Notes: generated by a model not told the origin, from the letters alone. A stretch of DNA of 64,000 bases from Haemonchus contortus (GCA_000469685.2 LS997567.1:27866881-27930880); one strand, 5' to 3'; counted from the first letter of the stretch, positions 1-11,600 are shown. Program-made: numbers and translations.

Positions 1-3000
1 CTGATACTGTTTCTTGTAGAGAGGAACGACAAAAACTTGAAAAAAGAACTAAAATTGGGTAATTGATCATTGTGTCAAATATTGCTAGAAGAGCTCCGCT
101 TCTAATCAGTGATGGGACATCTAATACAGGATGCTTTGGTACTTTTTCTTGTAGAGAGAAACGAAAAAATCGTAGATACTGATAGAAAAAATGGGAAATT
201 GATCATTATTGTGGCAAATATTGCTGGAAGAGCTCCGCTTCCAAGCAGTGATAGGACATCTAATACAGGATGCTTTGATACTTTTTCTTGTAGAGAGAAA
301 CGAAAAAATCGTAGAAACTGATAGAAAAATGGGAAATTGATCATTATTGTGGCAAATATTGCTTGAAGAGCTCCGCTTCGAAGCAGGGATAGTACAATTG
401 ATAGAGGGCTTTCTGATACTGTTTCTTGTAGAGAGAAACGGCAAAAACTTGAAAAGTGAACTAAAATTGGGTAATTGATCATCGTGTCAAATATTGCTGG
501 AAGAGCTCCGCTTCCAAGCAGTGATAGGACATCTAATACAGGATGCTTTGATACTTTTTCTTGTAGAGAGAAACGAAAAAATCGTAGAAACTGATAGAAA
601 AAATGGGAAATTGATCATTATTGTGGCAAATATTGCTTGAAGAGCTCGGCTTCGAAGCAGGGATAGTACAATTGATAGAGGGCTTTCTGATACTGTTTCT
701 TGTAGAGAGGAACGACAAAAACTTGAAAAAAGAACTAAAATTGGGTAATTGATCATTGTGTCAAATATTGCTAGAAGAGCTCCGCTTCTAATCAGTGATG
801 GGACATCTAATACAGGATGCTTTGGTACTTTTTCTTGTAGAGAGAAACGATAAAATCGTAGAAAGTGATAGAAAAATGGGAAATTGATCATTATTGTGGC
901 AAATATTGCTTGAAAAGCTCCGGCTTCGAAGCAGGGATAGTACAATTGATAGAGGGCTTTCTGATACTGTTTCTTGTAGAGAGAAACGGCAAAAACTTGA
1001 AAAAGTGAACTAAAATTGGGTAATTGATCATTGTGTCAAATATTGCTAGAAGAGCTCCGCTTCCAATCAGTGATAGGACATCTAATACAGGATGCTTTGA
1101 TACTTTTTCTTGTAGAGAGAAACGAAAAAATCGTAGAAAGTGATAGAAAAATGGGAAATTGATCATTATTGTGGCAAATATTGCTTGAAGAGCTCGGCTT
1201 CGAAGCAGGGATAGTACAATTGATAGAGGGCTTTCTGATACTGTTTCTTGTAGAGAGGAACGACAAAAACTTGAAAAAAGAACTAAAATTGGGTAATTGA
1301 TCATTGTGTCAAATATTGCTAGAAGAGCTCCGCTTCTAATCAGTGATGGGACATCTAATACAGGATGCTTTGGTACTTTTTCTTGTAGAGAGAAACGATA
1401 AAATCGTAGAAAGTGATAGAAAAATGGGAAATTGATCATTATTGTGGCAAATATTGCTTGAAGAGCTCCGCTTCGAAGCAGGGATAGTACAATTGATAGA
1501 GGGCTTTCTGATACTGTTTCTTGTAGAGAGAAACGGCAAAAACTTGAAAAGTGAACTAAAATTGGGTAATTGATCATCGTGTCAAATATTGCTGGAAGAG
1601 CTCCGCTTCCAAGCAGTGATAGGACATCTAATACAGGATGCTTTGATACTTTTTCTTGTAGAGAGAAACGAAAAAATCGTAGAAACTGATAGAAAAATGG
1701 GAAATTGATCATTATTGTGGCAAATATTGCTTGAAGAGCTCGGCTTCGAAGCAGGGATAGTACAATTGATAGAGGGCTTTCTGATACTGTTTCTTGTAGA
1801 GAGAAACGGCAAAAACTTGAAAAGTGAACTAAAATTGGGTAATTGATCATCGTGTCAAATATTGCTGGAAGAGCTCCGCTTCCAAGCAGTGATAGGACAT
1901 CTAATACAGGATGCTTTGGTACTTTTTCTTGTAGAGAGAAACGATAAAATCGTAGAAAGTGATAGAAAAAGGGGAAATTGATCATTATTGTGGCAAATAT
2001 TGCTTGAAGAGCTCCGCTTCGAAGCAGGGATAGTACAATTGATAGAGGGCTTTCTGATACTGTTTCTTGTAGAGAGGAACGACAAAAACTTGAAAAAAGA
2101 ACTAAAATTGGGTAATTGATCATTGTGTCAAATATTGCTAGAAGAGCTCCGCTTCTAATCAGTGATGGGACATCTAATACAGGATGCTTTGGTACTTTTT
2201 CTTGTAGAGAGAAACGAAAAAATCGTAGATACTGATAGAAAAAATGGGAAATTGATCATTATTGTGGCAAATATTGCTGGAAGAGCTCCGCTTCCAAGCA
2301 GTGATAGGACATCTAATACAGGATGCTTTGATACTTTTTCTTGTAGAGAGAAACGAAAAAATCGTAGAAACTGATAGAAAAAATGGGAAATTGATCATTA
2401 TTGTGGCAAATATTGCTTGAAGAGCTCGGCTTCGAAGCAGGGATAGTACAATTGATAGAGGGCTTTCTGATACTGTTTCTTGTAGAGAGGAACGACAAAA
2501 ACTTGAAAAAAGAACTAAAATTGGGTAATTGATCATTGTGTCAAATATTGCTAGAAGAGCTCCGCTTCTAATCAGTGATGGGACATCTAATACAGGATGC
2601 TTTGGTACTTTTTCTTGTAGAGAGAAACGAAAAAATCGTAGATACTGATAGAAAAAATGGGAAATTGATCATTATTGTGGCAAATATTGCTGGAAGAGCT
2701 CCGCTTCCAAGCAGTGATAGGACATCTAATACAGGATGCTTTGATACTTTTTCTTGTAGAGAGAAACGAAAAAATCGTAGAAACTGATAGAAAAAATGGG
2801 AAATTGATCATTATTGTGGCAAATATTGCTTGAAGAGCTCGGCTTCGAAGCAGGGATAGTACAATTGATAGAGGGCTTTCTGATACTGTTTCTTGTAGAG
2901 AGGAACGACAAAAACTTGAAAAAAGAACTAAAATTGGGTAATTGATCATTGTGTCAAATATTGCTGGAAGAGCTCCGCTTCCAAGCAGTGATAGGACATC

Positions 3001-3300
3001 TAATACAGGATGCTTTGGTACTATTTCTTGTAGAGGGAAACGACAAAAACTTGAAGTGAACTAAATTTGTGTAATTGATCATTAGGTCAAATATTCCAGG
3101 AAGAGCTCCGCTTCCAAGCAGTGATAGGACATCTAATACAGGATGCTTTGATACTTTTTCTTGTAGAGAGAAACGATAAAATCGTAGAAAGTGATTAAAA
3201 AAATGGGAAATTGATCACTATTGTGGCAAATATTGCTTGAAGAGCTCCGCTTCGAAGCAGGGATAGTACAATTGATAGAGGACGTTCTGCAACTGTTGCT
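1..3300. repeat. Satellite array with about 137-bp monomers in dimer/trimer higher-order units
   Basis: Roughly two dozen monomers of about 136-138 bp lie head to tail. At least three classes can be told apart: one reading agctccgcttctaatcag, one agctccgcttccaagcag, one agctccgcttcgaagcag. The last class also carries its own second half (gggctttctgatactgtttc). They are arranged as A-B-C trimers; two adjacent trimers are near-identical at a spacing of 413 bp (about 2162 and 2575). B-C dimers repeat at about 273 bp (about 1582 and 1855). Long ORFs on both strands arise only because the period is near a multiple of three. The last monomers (about 2960-3300) are more diverged, as expected at an array edge. 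The array continues off the left end. Confidence 0.95.
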
Positions 3301-3334
3301 TATAAAAACAGACGACAAAATCTTGAAAAGTGAA

Positions 3335-3425
3335 GGAAAAATAGGAAAAGGAAACTAGGAAAAAAATAGGAAAAAAATAGAAAAATAGGAAAAAAATAGG
3401 AAAATAGGAAAAAAACAGGAAAGGA
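3335..3425. repeat. A-rich low-complexity tract
   Basis: Runs of aggaaaaaaatagg fill the gap between the satellite edge and the truncated gag copy. The tract marks the breakpoint where the gag homology stops, so it may be a slippage or repair product. Confidence 0.8.
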
Positions 3426-3429
3426 AAAC

Positions 3430-4560
3430 TGGTGATTCACCAGAATACATTCGCATTTCCATAAGTTTTTCTCGCGCCATATCAAGAAAGTGGTCAGTCG
3501 AGAAATGTTGTTTTAACTTGGTTGTTGCTTCGCGCCAATCACGCCTAACGTCTTCGGTAAAATTTTCGAAGACCGCTTTCGCGACTCCTGTCAAATGAGC
3601 TGGGAGGAGACGGACCATTTTTTGATTCTGTTAGACCCATTATATTTCCTATTTCATTAAACTTTTCCAAGAAGTGCATTAATCCTGCACCACCTTTTTC
3701 TCCCGAAAATACGGGGAGTCTGTTTGCGTATGATGATAGACAAAGCTTGTCAAAAACGGAATCCAGTCGGTCGGCAATATGATGGTCTGAGGTGTCCATA
3801 TTGTAGTTATCTTCGACTACTGATTGTGGCCTAGATTCAAATGCTATTCGCGCGGGTGGTGAGGTGTCAGTAATTTGGATCTGAGGATGTGGGTTACTTT
3901 CTAAACGGTAGTTGTCACTATGTGATAGGATATGTAGGTTTTGCTGGCTGGCGTAAGAGCGGTGTCGGTACGCTTTGGTAACTTTCCTATTATTGCGTAA
4001 GACTATTTGCCTGTTGTCAGAGTTCACTACAGTAGTATAACTGAAGTATTTGGGGTTTAGTTGTATGCAAAGTCGGTTAGTTTCTGGGTTTCCTGTGACT
4101 GCGTGAGGTTTGGAGGTTGTTGCAAGATCTGTAGATTGATCGCTTTGACTGGGTAGGATTGCTAACTGTGCTCTACCTTCTGTTGGAACCGATGAACTGC
4201 GTTGGGTGTCGTTAGAGTTGGATGATACTAGAGAAGCTGACGAGGAGCTACTAGAACTCGGAAGAGGTTGGAGAAGACTTGGGTCAGCAAGTTCAAAAGC
4301 AGTTGGGTCAGGTGGTTCGGACTTAGAGCGAAGACGTCCTAATTGTTCTTAAACGTTCGCTTGTTGGGCGGGTTCTTGTGAAAGTATTTGTATATTTAGT
4401 CGTGAGTTAGATCTTCCTTTACGTGGGGGTGCTGGTTTGCGGAATTTCGGATTGCGCTTGACAGAGTTCCTATTCTCAGCGTGACGAACTGTGGGTGCTT
4501 CGCCTGTACTGTTTAAGTCAGAGCCAGAATTATTCATAGAATGATGGCCAGACAAGATGA
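3430..4560 (-). pseudogene. LTR-retrotransposon gag region, copy 1 (truncated)
   Basis: Read on the minus strand from an ATG at about 4536, a Ser/Pro/Asn-rich N-terminus runs in one frame to about 3620 with one in-frame TAA at about 4349. The conserved part contains RLDSVFDKLCLSSYANRLPV, FSGEKGGAGLMHFLEKF and, after a frameshift near 3610, MVRLLPAHLTGVAKAVFENF and HFSTDHFLDMAREKLMEMRM. This is the capsid-like core of a retrotransposon Gag (Retrotrans_gag type, inference from composition and layout). Homology stops at about 3430 in the A-rich tract, so the rest of gag and all of pol are missing. A second copy at 8155-8690 aligns over the same residues. No protease or RT is visible next to it. 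Confidence 0.75.
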
Positions 4561-5060
4561 GAAATAGTTGAAGATGACAATAGGTTACTATTCAATAGTA
4601 TGTTGTTTGATAAGACCACGCAAGTATAGGATTTTTCTTTTTGTTTGAAATTTGGTTGCATATACTAGAAGAATTCCTTCTCCATTAGTACCACACAATA
4701 GAAAAGGTGGAAGGAAAGAGAATGTGTGGCAAAAGAGAAGTAATAAAATAAAAAAATGTAACGAATCAGTAAAACAAATACAAGGGAAAGTACTCGCCCG
4801 ACAGTAGTAGTTGAACCCTTGGTTGTCGTGCGTTGAAGGAGTTGATTGTTCGGATGGTGAAGTAGTAGCTGGACCGCTCACGGTGGTTGACTGGGAAGAC
4901 GCCAGGGGCTCACCGGCTTATTTATATCCGGGTCAGGTTTGAATTGTAATATGGCTTTCGACCGATCGTAATATTAAATTCGGTATCGTGGGGTCTCTGA
5001 GACGTATTATTAATTGTAGGGTGCCCTAAAGTGCGCGCAGCTGTTATAGCTTGGTGGTCA
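4560..5060 (-). other. 5' leader/LTR-like region of gag copy 1
   Basis: This stretch lies upstream of gag copy 1 on the minus strand. Between about 4870 and 4985 it matches 9010-9120 next to gag copy 2 (shared words: gaccgctc/gaccactgctc, ggtggt, gcttatttatat/gcttatatatat, gggtcag, ttgtaat). The shared TATA-rich block is what a promoter in the LTR or leader would look like. No second LTR was found, so exact LTR limits cannot be set. Confidence 0.5.
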
Positions 5061-5129
5061 GTTGGAGGGTTACGGTAGGTTATCAGAACTAAGAAGAAAA
5101 TAATTCTTCGACCTACCTGTTTGATTATA

Positions 5130-6411
5130 TTGGGTTGTCCGAAAAGTTCCCGCCGATTTTTGATACCCCGGATTTATCAACCGTTGTACAAAAGATCAAG
5201 GAGCCAACCTAATATAGTTATATGTTTTATGAAAGAGTAGATCCTCCTCTATATTCCTGTTGGGATTCTGTCAACATTTGTCGAAGTTTGCCTGTACAGG
5301 ACTCGTATGAAAATGGAGAACCACTGCGGGCATTTTCGGCATCTGAAGTATTTCTTCTACCGCAAGGCCTAGAATGCGGCTGAAGCCACAAGAAAGATAT
5401 ATGACGTTTGAGTAGACCATGCCCTAAAGGAACGTTCAGTGCATGACTAGTTTGCGGGATCCAAACGCAGTGAATTTGCCTTCGAAGACTGGCAACCCTC
5501 AGGGAGACCATCATCAGTTTAAACGATCAACTCAAAATGGTAACCGAAGCAAATCGGCACATCACTGCTCGTGGAGTAGGAAAAGGGCTTAGTGTTTCGA
5601 AATTAACCATCCATGGTCATCTGCAGACGCTTGGTTTCGTAAAGCGCCTTGATGTTTAGATATCTCGCAAAAGGAGCGAGCGCAACGCGATGGACAGCGC
5701 CTCCATGCGCGACTCGTTGCTCAAACGAAATAAAAATGAGCCGTTTCTGAAACGCATGAGCACGAGGGACAAAAATCGGATTGTGTACAGCAATGAAGAG
5801 CGGAAACGATCGTGGAGCCCCTTAGTGAGCCGTCACAAATCGCTGCAAAAGTCAAAATCTAGGTGTAGATGACTATGCCGAGTTGCTGATGGGCTTCCAG
5901 GGAAATCACTTACCATGAGCTGTTGCCGCACAATCAAAAGATGACCTAGGAAAGGAACTATAGTTAGCTAGAAACTATGGAGGCAGCGATCGACCAAAAG
6001 CGACCCGAAGTGGCCAATTGTAAGGGCATAATCTTTCAACAGGGTACCTCCAGACCACACGTATTTTTGGCCACTCGTGAAAAGTTGCTAAAGCTTGGGT
6101 GGGATGTCTCACCACACCCCCATATAGTCCAGACATAGCACCATCAGAATACCATTTGTTTGGATTTCTGCAAAACTCCTTGAATGGAAAATCGTTCGAT
6201 TCGCTGGAGGACTGCAAAAAGCACCTGAGTGGCTTTTTCGATTTTAAGTCTGGAACCTTCTATGGAAGAGGGGAACTGGAACCTACAGGAAGATGGCGGA
6301 GCGTTACTGAACAGAATGGAGGATATATTGTTCAATCAATGGATTTCTTCTTCTAGGAATTTTCATTCAAAGATGAATCGAAAATCGGCGGGAACTTTTC
6401 GGACAACCCAA
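5130..6411 (+). mobile_element. mariner-family DNA transposon, full length but dead
   Basis: Both ends carry the same terminal inverted repeat of about 33 bp, beginning TTGGGTTGTCCGAAAAGTTC. A TA dinucleotide flanks each end (5128-5129 and 6412-6413), the target-site duplication of Tc1/mariner elements. The length of 1282 bp is normal for mariner. The body encodes a decayed transposase on the plus strand. Confidence 0.95.
5311..6240 (+). pseudogene. mariner transposase pseudogene
   Basis: Plus-strand pieces in shifting frames match mariner transposase in order: HFRHLKYFFYRKG (N-terminal DNA-binding part), VSKLTIHGHLQTLGFVKRLDV (linker region; shortened words visible at about 5595-5655), DSLLKRNKNEPFLKRMSTRD and ERKRSWS (first catalytic block, 5705-5820), TYHELLPHNQ (5908-5940), QQGTSRPH (6039-6062) and PPYSPDIAPSEYHLF (6115-6160). 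The family is DD34D. The first Asp survives in TRD, the second is Gly (QQGT instead of HQDN-type), and the third position is Glu (PSE instead of PSD). With the stops and frameshifts this copy cannot be active. Confidence 0.92.
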
Positions 6412-6413
6412 TA

Positions 6414-7380
6414 CATAGCAAATTGCTTGAAATTACTGCAATAGGAATTATTTGTATTTTCACCAAATTTTCCTTCTTTGGTGGGAGAAAAGCTTGTTTT
6501 TAATCTATTCCCTGGTTTGTTGGGTAGAGAATGTTGGACAAAAAGGTTCAATTGATGCTCCTGGTGGTTATGTGTATATTGAAAAGGATTTGGGTCATAA
6601 ATACAGGATTTCTCCATTCTGGAGCCTATAGGAATTTGTAAAGGAATTCAGGCACCTACTTTGGTTGATTTGGGCCCATTGTGGATACAGGTAGTAGAGT
6701 TACTATTAAAACTAATTATTTTATTCACTTTTATTATAAAAAGAGGTACTAGGGCAATATTCCATGAGTAATCAGCTGTATAGTGTAATTTTACCGTTTC
6801 TACTTGATAAAATGGTTGTTTAATCAAGAAAATTGATTTAAATGGAAAAAATCTCCTTTCAGTCGGGATTGCGCCATGCATCCGTCCGACTGTTATATCA
6901 TGGGAATGATTGAAAGGTGTTTCGCCTTTATAACCAATACCATTGTTGAGTAGAGTCCTAGATCATGAATTTAATTTATGGATTGCGCCATGTATGTGGT
7001 AGTCAAATGAAATAGGGGTACGATGTGAAGGTCGAAAAGCAGAAGAGAATGTAACTACGTCCTGACTACGTTCCTTTTTTTCTAACTTCATTTAATTTAT
7101 TCAAAAGATGTAATTGGGGAGGACGTCTCCATTATAATGTGTATCTCATGCATCTTAAACTTTGTGACCCAACGGTGAGTCGGCGTGCGTCTCTGGTCTT
7201 AAACGTGTCCATCAAAGTCTGGTTTATTGCTATTGGCGTCTGGCCCACAAGACGCTGATGGGCATAAATATAGGGCGGGCCAGAATCCATCCATTCTACC
7301 ATACCATACTGGGAATCGCTAGCCCTTATCTCATTTTTGTTCCTGTTCTTTCTCCTCTTCATTTTGATGATTTATATCTA
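6414..7380. other. No recognised gene
   Basis: AT-rich intergenic DNA. The phrase gattgcgccatg occurs twice (about 6867 and 6977). A minus-strand open frame at 7132-7362 includes MDSGPPYIYAHQRLVGQTPI and could be a divergent first exon, but it has no recognised family and no clear splice sites, so it is not called. Confidence 0.4.
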
Positions 7381-7412
7381 TATATATACCATATATTTCA
7401 GAGCTACTTATC

Positions 7413-8140
7413 ATGAGCCGTCCGGTATCAAGCCTTTCGAATGACAGTGAGAACTCCGGCCTATTTGGATTTGAAGGAATCAGAGTCGAAGATGCTCCAG
7501 ACTCCGCGGTAATAAAGACTTATTACAAGAGAGAAGCTCTCAAAGAGTTCGAGGTGGGATTGGGCCGTCTGATCCACATTCTACAAGTGAGTAAAAAAAT
7601 TGTTTCTACATTTATTTCCATTTATCAGTATTTGTCTTTCTAGGACGCGTCTGATCGAAAAGATCGGCCGAACTCTCCGATGCCAGAAGCTTACGAGAGA
7701 CAGTTTTATTGTAGAGGTTTCCCAACCATAATCCGTGAGCCGAGGGATATGTAAGTGTGCCGAAATTGATTGTATATTTTGTGTAGCCTCAAATTGTCAG
7801 AGCAAACATTTTCTTTTCAGAGGACCGCACCCCGACCAAAGGTTCCATGAAAGGATGTTGGAAAGAATGCTGGTAAGTTTTAATATCTTTGGATTCCTAC
7901 ATTTGATTCGCTCGTCCTTTAGAATATATTCAATTTCACCACTTTTCAGTGGGAATCAAGCCCGTGCAACATCTGCATCCAACAGATGGGAGAGCTCAGC
8001 GAGCTCCGGACAAGGATTGAGCACATCAAAGCCTGGGAAAAAGCTCGATACGACACCGAGTCGTTGGAGAGTCGGAGGGGGGTCGCAATCCTTGCTGCCA
8101 GCTGGCTCGTTATATACGCTCCATTGTGTAGTGTAGCAGT
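7413..8140 (+). CDS. Host gene of unknown function, four exons, 3' end unclear
   Basis: Exons: 7413-7586, 7644-7750, 7821-7872 and 7950 onward. All three introns are 52-77 bp, have GT-AG ends and good nematode acceptors (tctttctag, ttcttttcag, cacttttcag), and their phases (0, 2, 0) keep one frame. The start MSRPVSSLSND follows an atatttcag acceptor at about 7402, which would suit a spliced-leader site. The predicted product is hydrophilic and contains PSPMPEAYERQFYCRGFP-like sequence in exon 2 (read PNSPMPEAYERQFYCRGF), a paired-Cys motif SPCNICIQQ and a charged, probably helical stretch ELRTRIEHIKAWEKARYD in exon 4. I do not recognise the family. The frame stays open past 8140 but from about 8155 it is antisense to a gag fragment, so the last exon is probably cut or its donor lies earlier. 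Confidence 0.6.
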
Positions 8141-8154
8141 TGTCGCTCGCACGA

Positions 8155-8690
8155 TTGCCTACGATACGACAAGTCTTTGTTTGATTGGATTTGGCAGGGC
8201 GTTAGTAAAAATCATGCTTTGGAGGAATTTCCGTTCATCAGCCAAGTTAGAGCCGGGGTATGCGTCTAAGATCTCCTTTCGTATTCTATCTGAAAGCACG
8301 ACCGGTGATTCACCAGGATCCATTCGCATTCCCATAGGTTTCTCCCTAGCCATTTCAAGAAAGTGGTCAGTAGAAAAATGTTCTTTTAGCTTGGTTATTG
8401 CCCTTCGCTAATCACGTCTATCTGATTCAGGCAAGTTTTCGAAGACTGCGTTTGCGACCCCTGTTAAATGTGCTGGAAGAAGGCGAACCATTTAAGATTC
8501 CGTTAAACCCATTATCTTCCCTATTTCATTGAACTTCTCGAGGAAGTGCATCAACCCTGCACCATCTTTGTCTCCAGAGAAAACAGGGAGCCTAGTTGCA
8601 TATGAAGATAAGCAAAGTTTGTCAAAAACAGAGTCAAGCCGATCGGCAATATTGTTGCCAGCAGTGTCCATGTTATCGTTATTTTAGATT
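8155..8690 (-). pseudogene. LTR-retrotransposon gag region, copy 2
   Basis: On the minus strand the sequence repeats the capsid-like core of copy 1: IADRLDSVFDKLCLSSYA, RLPVFSGDKDGAGLMHFLEK, MVRLLPAHLTGVANAVFENL, HFSTDHFLEMAREKPMGMRM. It extends further than copy 1 with SDRIRKEILDAYPGSNLADE and FTNALPNPIKQRLV, then stops at about 8155. An in-frame stop follows GLTES and another follows RRD. Similar decay at the same places in both copies suggests one already inactive family. It lies antisense to, and immediately downstream of, the host gene at 7413. Confidence 0.8.
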
Positions 8691-8699
8691 ATGTAATGC

Positions 8700-9140
8700 G
8701 ACCTATAACTTAAAAAAATCTCTTAGGGAGGGTGAAATGTCGATAGGTTGGCGGTGAGGACGTGGGTTACAAACCAGAAAGTAGTCGCTACTATAAAGTG
8801 GGGTATCTATGTCTCGTTGACTCTTTTATGGTTGGTGTCGGTGGGCTGTTAGGGTTTTGGAAATGGGAAAGTGAAATAAAATAATTCCCAGGATCAGTAC
8901 TATAAATGTTGAAAGAATAGGATACCCTGATAGTGGATTAATGAAAAGAGACTCACGCAAGTGTTGAAGTTGTAAAGAGCTATATGTAGTAGAACCTGGT
9001 AAAATAGAAGCTGGACCACTGCTCGAGGTGGTCGAATGGGGCGGAATCAGGAATTCACTAGCTTATATATATGAGGGGTCAGACCATTGTAATACGGACG
9101 TGATACATTGTAATATTACCTTTGCCTGCTCTGGTTCATT
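8700..9140 (-). other. 5' leader/LTR-like region of gag copy 2
   Basis: The counterpart of 4560-5060. It holds the ggtggtcgaatggggcgg and gcttatatatatgaggggtc blocks matched in copy 1. The gag N-terminal coding part present in copy 1 (about 4000-4540) is largely missing here, so copy 2 has an internal deletion between leader and capsid core. Confidence 0.45.
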
Positions 9141-9149
9141 TGGGATACA

Positions 9150-11600
9150 TTACCTTAATGTAAGGAATAGTAGGATGTTATTAACCCGGTGACAGGCATG
9201 GGCACTGAAACGTGCTATCACAAGCTGAAAAAATATCACTCAGCTTGCCCTTAACTATTTCCAAAAATCGCTTCCAAGATCACCGCAAAGTTCTAAATGA
9301 CCTTTTTTATTTTTATTTTCAAATGCAAGAGGGTTAACTCCACCGTTTTCAACCTCCTTGTGCTAAGGAGCAGAACCAAACAGATGTTCTGACGAGTCTG
9401 TACCTTTTTTTGAAATTTGGGCTACATACAAGGAGCTTTTTAACTCTTAGAGTTATGTTACCCTGTAAGGATGTCCAGCAACCTGTTTTTGGGTGGTTTT
9501 CGATTGATGTTGGACAGGAGGTGCAAAGTAGTGGCTCCATCTGGATTACATTGTGCCACTTTTCCGGCGTAGGCTTTATTACCTAATAAATGCCTGACAT
9601 CTTTGTCCTGGGTGTAAAACTTCTTTACGGAGACTTACGCGTGTTATTAAAATCCAGACCTCAAAGGTTGTCACTTAAAAGTGTCTACCTGGGTGATGGA
9701 TTAGCAGCGAGGAGTTACCGTAATCCAGACCTCGAAGGTTATCACTGAAATGTGTCTACCTGGGTGATGGATTGGCAACAAACCGCCGGCGAGAGGCTGC
9801 TAACTATTAACGGTCACAACTGTTATTACATTGCATAGGTCACTCCCTGATGCTCTAGCTTTTGCTGACCTGCGATGACCGATCGTAAAAGATCGTTGAC
9901 TTCGTGGACAGCTGCTGAGCGGTGGCTAGTGAACTCAGCTTATTTGTAAAGTGTTGACCTGGGGTCTCGCCTCGAGATAAACGATCTCGATTGGATACGA
10001 AGTGATTAACAGCAGTCTCTATGACCTGCTCACTATATGTGGTTCTCGAATTCTACGAGCCATCCACCGTATCCTAGTAATGGGAAACGAGATTAGCTAC
10101 TTCTCGTATTATATGCGCATTTCGAGCAGCCTGTCATGCCAGTTCCTGGAGGCATGGAAGGGTGGCAGAGAGGCTCTTCAATTTTGACGTCATAATGGCG
10201 AACGAGTCCTTATATGATAATTCATATCGGCGTAAATATGTGAAAGAAAAAGAATTATCATTAGCTAGAATCAGTACAGTCTCCCTACCTTCTGGACTAG
10301 TTCCTAGACCGGAAGTTCTAACATAGGGTCGTGGTCATGCAGAACAATGATTTGCGGTCATTGTCTGCCTTCTACAGGAAACATAAAATAACTTCTATAA
10401 TATATACAAAAGAAAATCTGAGGGTAAGGTGTTTATTTTTTTTTGTTTTGTAATAATTTTTTTCTAGAGTACTTCCTCCATAACACCGAACCTACTCTAA
10501 TATAACATGATCAATGAACAAAGCTTGAAATAACCTAGGAATTGACACTTGACCTTGCACCTACCGTGCTCCGTCGGAAATAATACGACCAATGAACGCA
10601 CTAGGACCAGCAACAAGACGCTAATCTCGAAGCTGTCCTTGGGGAAAATTAGTACATACTTAATCCTCATCATCCTTTTTTCGGTTTATTTTTTTATTTT
10701 TTTAATACCCGGGTGGGTGGATGCCCTAAGTTTGTTCAAAACTGGGACAAAAAGAAAAATGCTAAACCAATGGCGTTCATAATCAATAGCATTATCAACA
10801 CCTTAAGGTTACCCAACTATGGGTTATACGTTAAAAATGTGGGTGGGCTGTGATATAAGGGAGCTCGTCGCCAGGACCATGTTGAAGTAATTGTTCTGAT
10901 GGAATGATCTGCAAAAGGTGCTCTGGATGCACACCGTCTTGCACAAGAAAAGACTGTGCTCTGGATGCACACAGTATTTCTTACCCATAGATTTTAAGAG
11001 GCGGAACGTACTACAGTACCGTTAACCGTGATGAAGAGATTGTGACGTATCGAGGGACCGGTTTCGAGAGTCGTCCTCTTCACAAGTATATACTTTAAAA
11101 TAGTCGACTTATCTAACATCGCAGAGTCCATTGTCCATGTCCTGAGCCGTCCATTGTCCATCCTTTGCCGAAGTAGTGGAATACAGTCGGAAAGTCATGT
11201 GAATACAGAGGGAACTGGGTGGTAGGGCAAGGGGGTAGAAGGGGTATACAACCTTCTAACCTCGGTACCCTTAGTGGAGGGGAATACTTTATTTCAGAGG
11301 AAAAAAAATCCCGTTTCACCCTGGAGAGAGACAAAAATTCCCACACAAAATAGTCTCACTGGGACCTCCATATCAGATTATAGGGTGATCAGACCTATAA
11401 CTGATAGCGTAGCGGGACGTGAGTTCATAAGTGGGTACAAAGAACAGAGGGTATATACATAATTTATTACTTATATATATATATATTATATTATAACATG
11501 ACTGGATGAAGGGGGAGGCCAGGACAAGTTGGCCAGAGTCGATACGATGGACAAGCCACACAGAGCTAGACACTCGAGATGTGTAGAGGCTAAGTTGCCG
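9150..11600. other. Intergenic, no gene recognised
   Basis: No open frame with family features. A two-unit tandem repeat lies at 9650-9780, and gtgctctggatgcacac occurs twice at about 10918 and 10958. The latter may belong to the 5' flank or LTR of the BEL/Pao element, but no matching 3' copy was found. Confidence 0.5.
9650..9780. repeat. Two-unit tandem repeat, about 71 bp
   Basis: Unit 1 at 9651 and unit 2 at 9722 share aatccagacct, aaggtt, tcact and gtgtctacctgggtgatgg with scattered substitutions. Confidence 0.85.

Noticed and set aside
1..3300. CRISPR array
   Set aside because: Repeats have no unique spacers; units are contiguous 137-bp monomers in eukaryotic DNA.
102..3318. Long open frames on both strands of the satellite (up to 410 codons)
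   Set aside because: They follow the repeat period, recur identically at 413-bp and 273-bp spacing, and encode low-complexity repeats; no start context or splice sites.
10900..11000. 5' LTR of the BEL/Pao element from the gtgctctggatgcacac repeats
   Set aside because: No match to the sequence after the polypurine-like run at 18238; LTR identity could not be shown.
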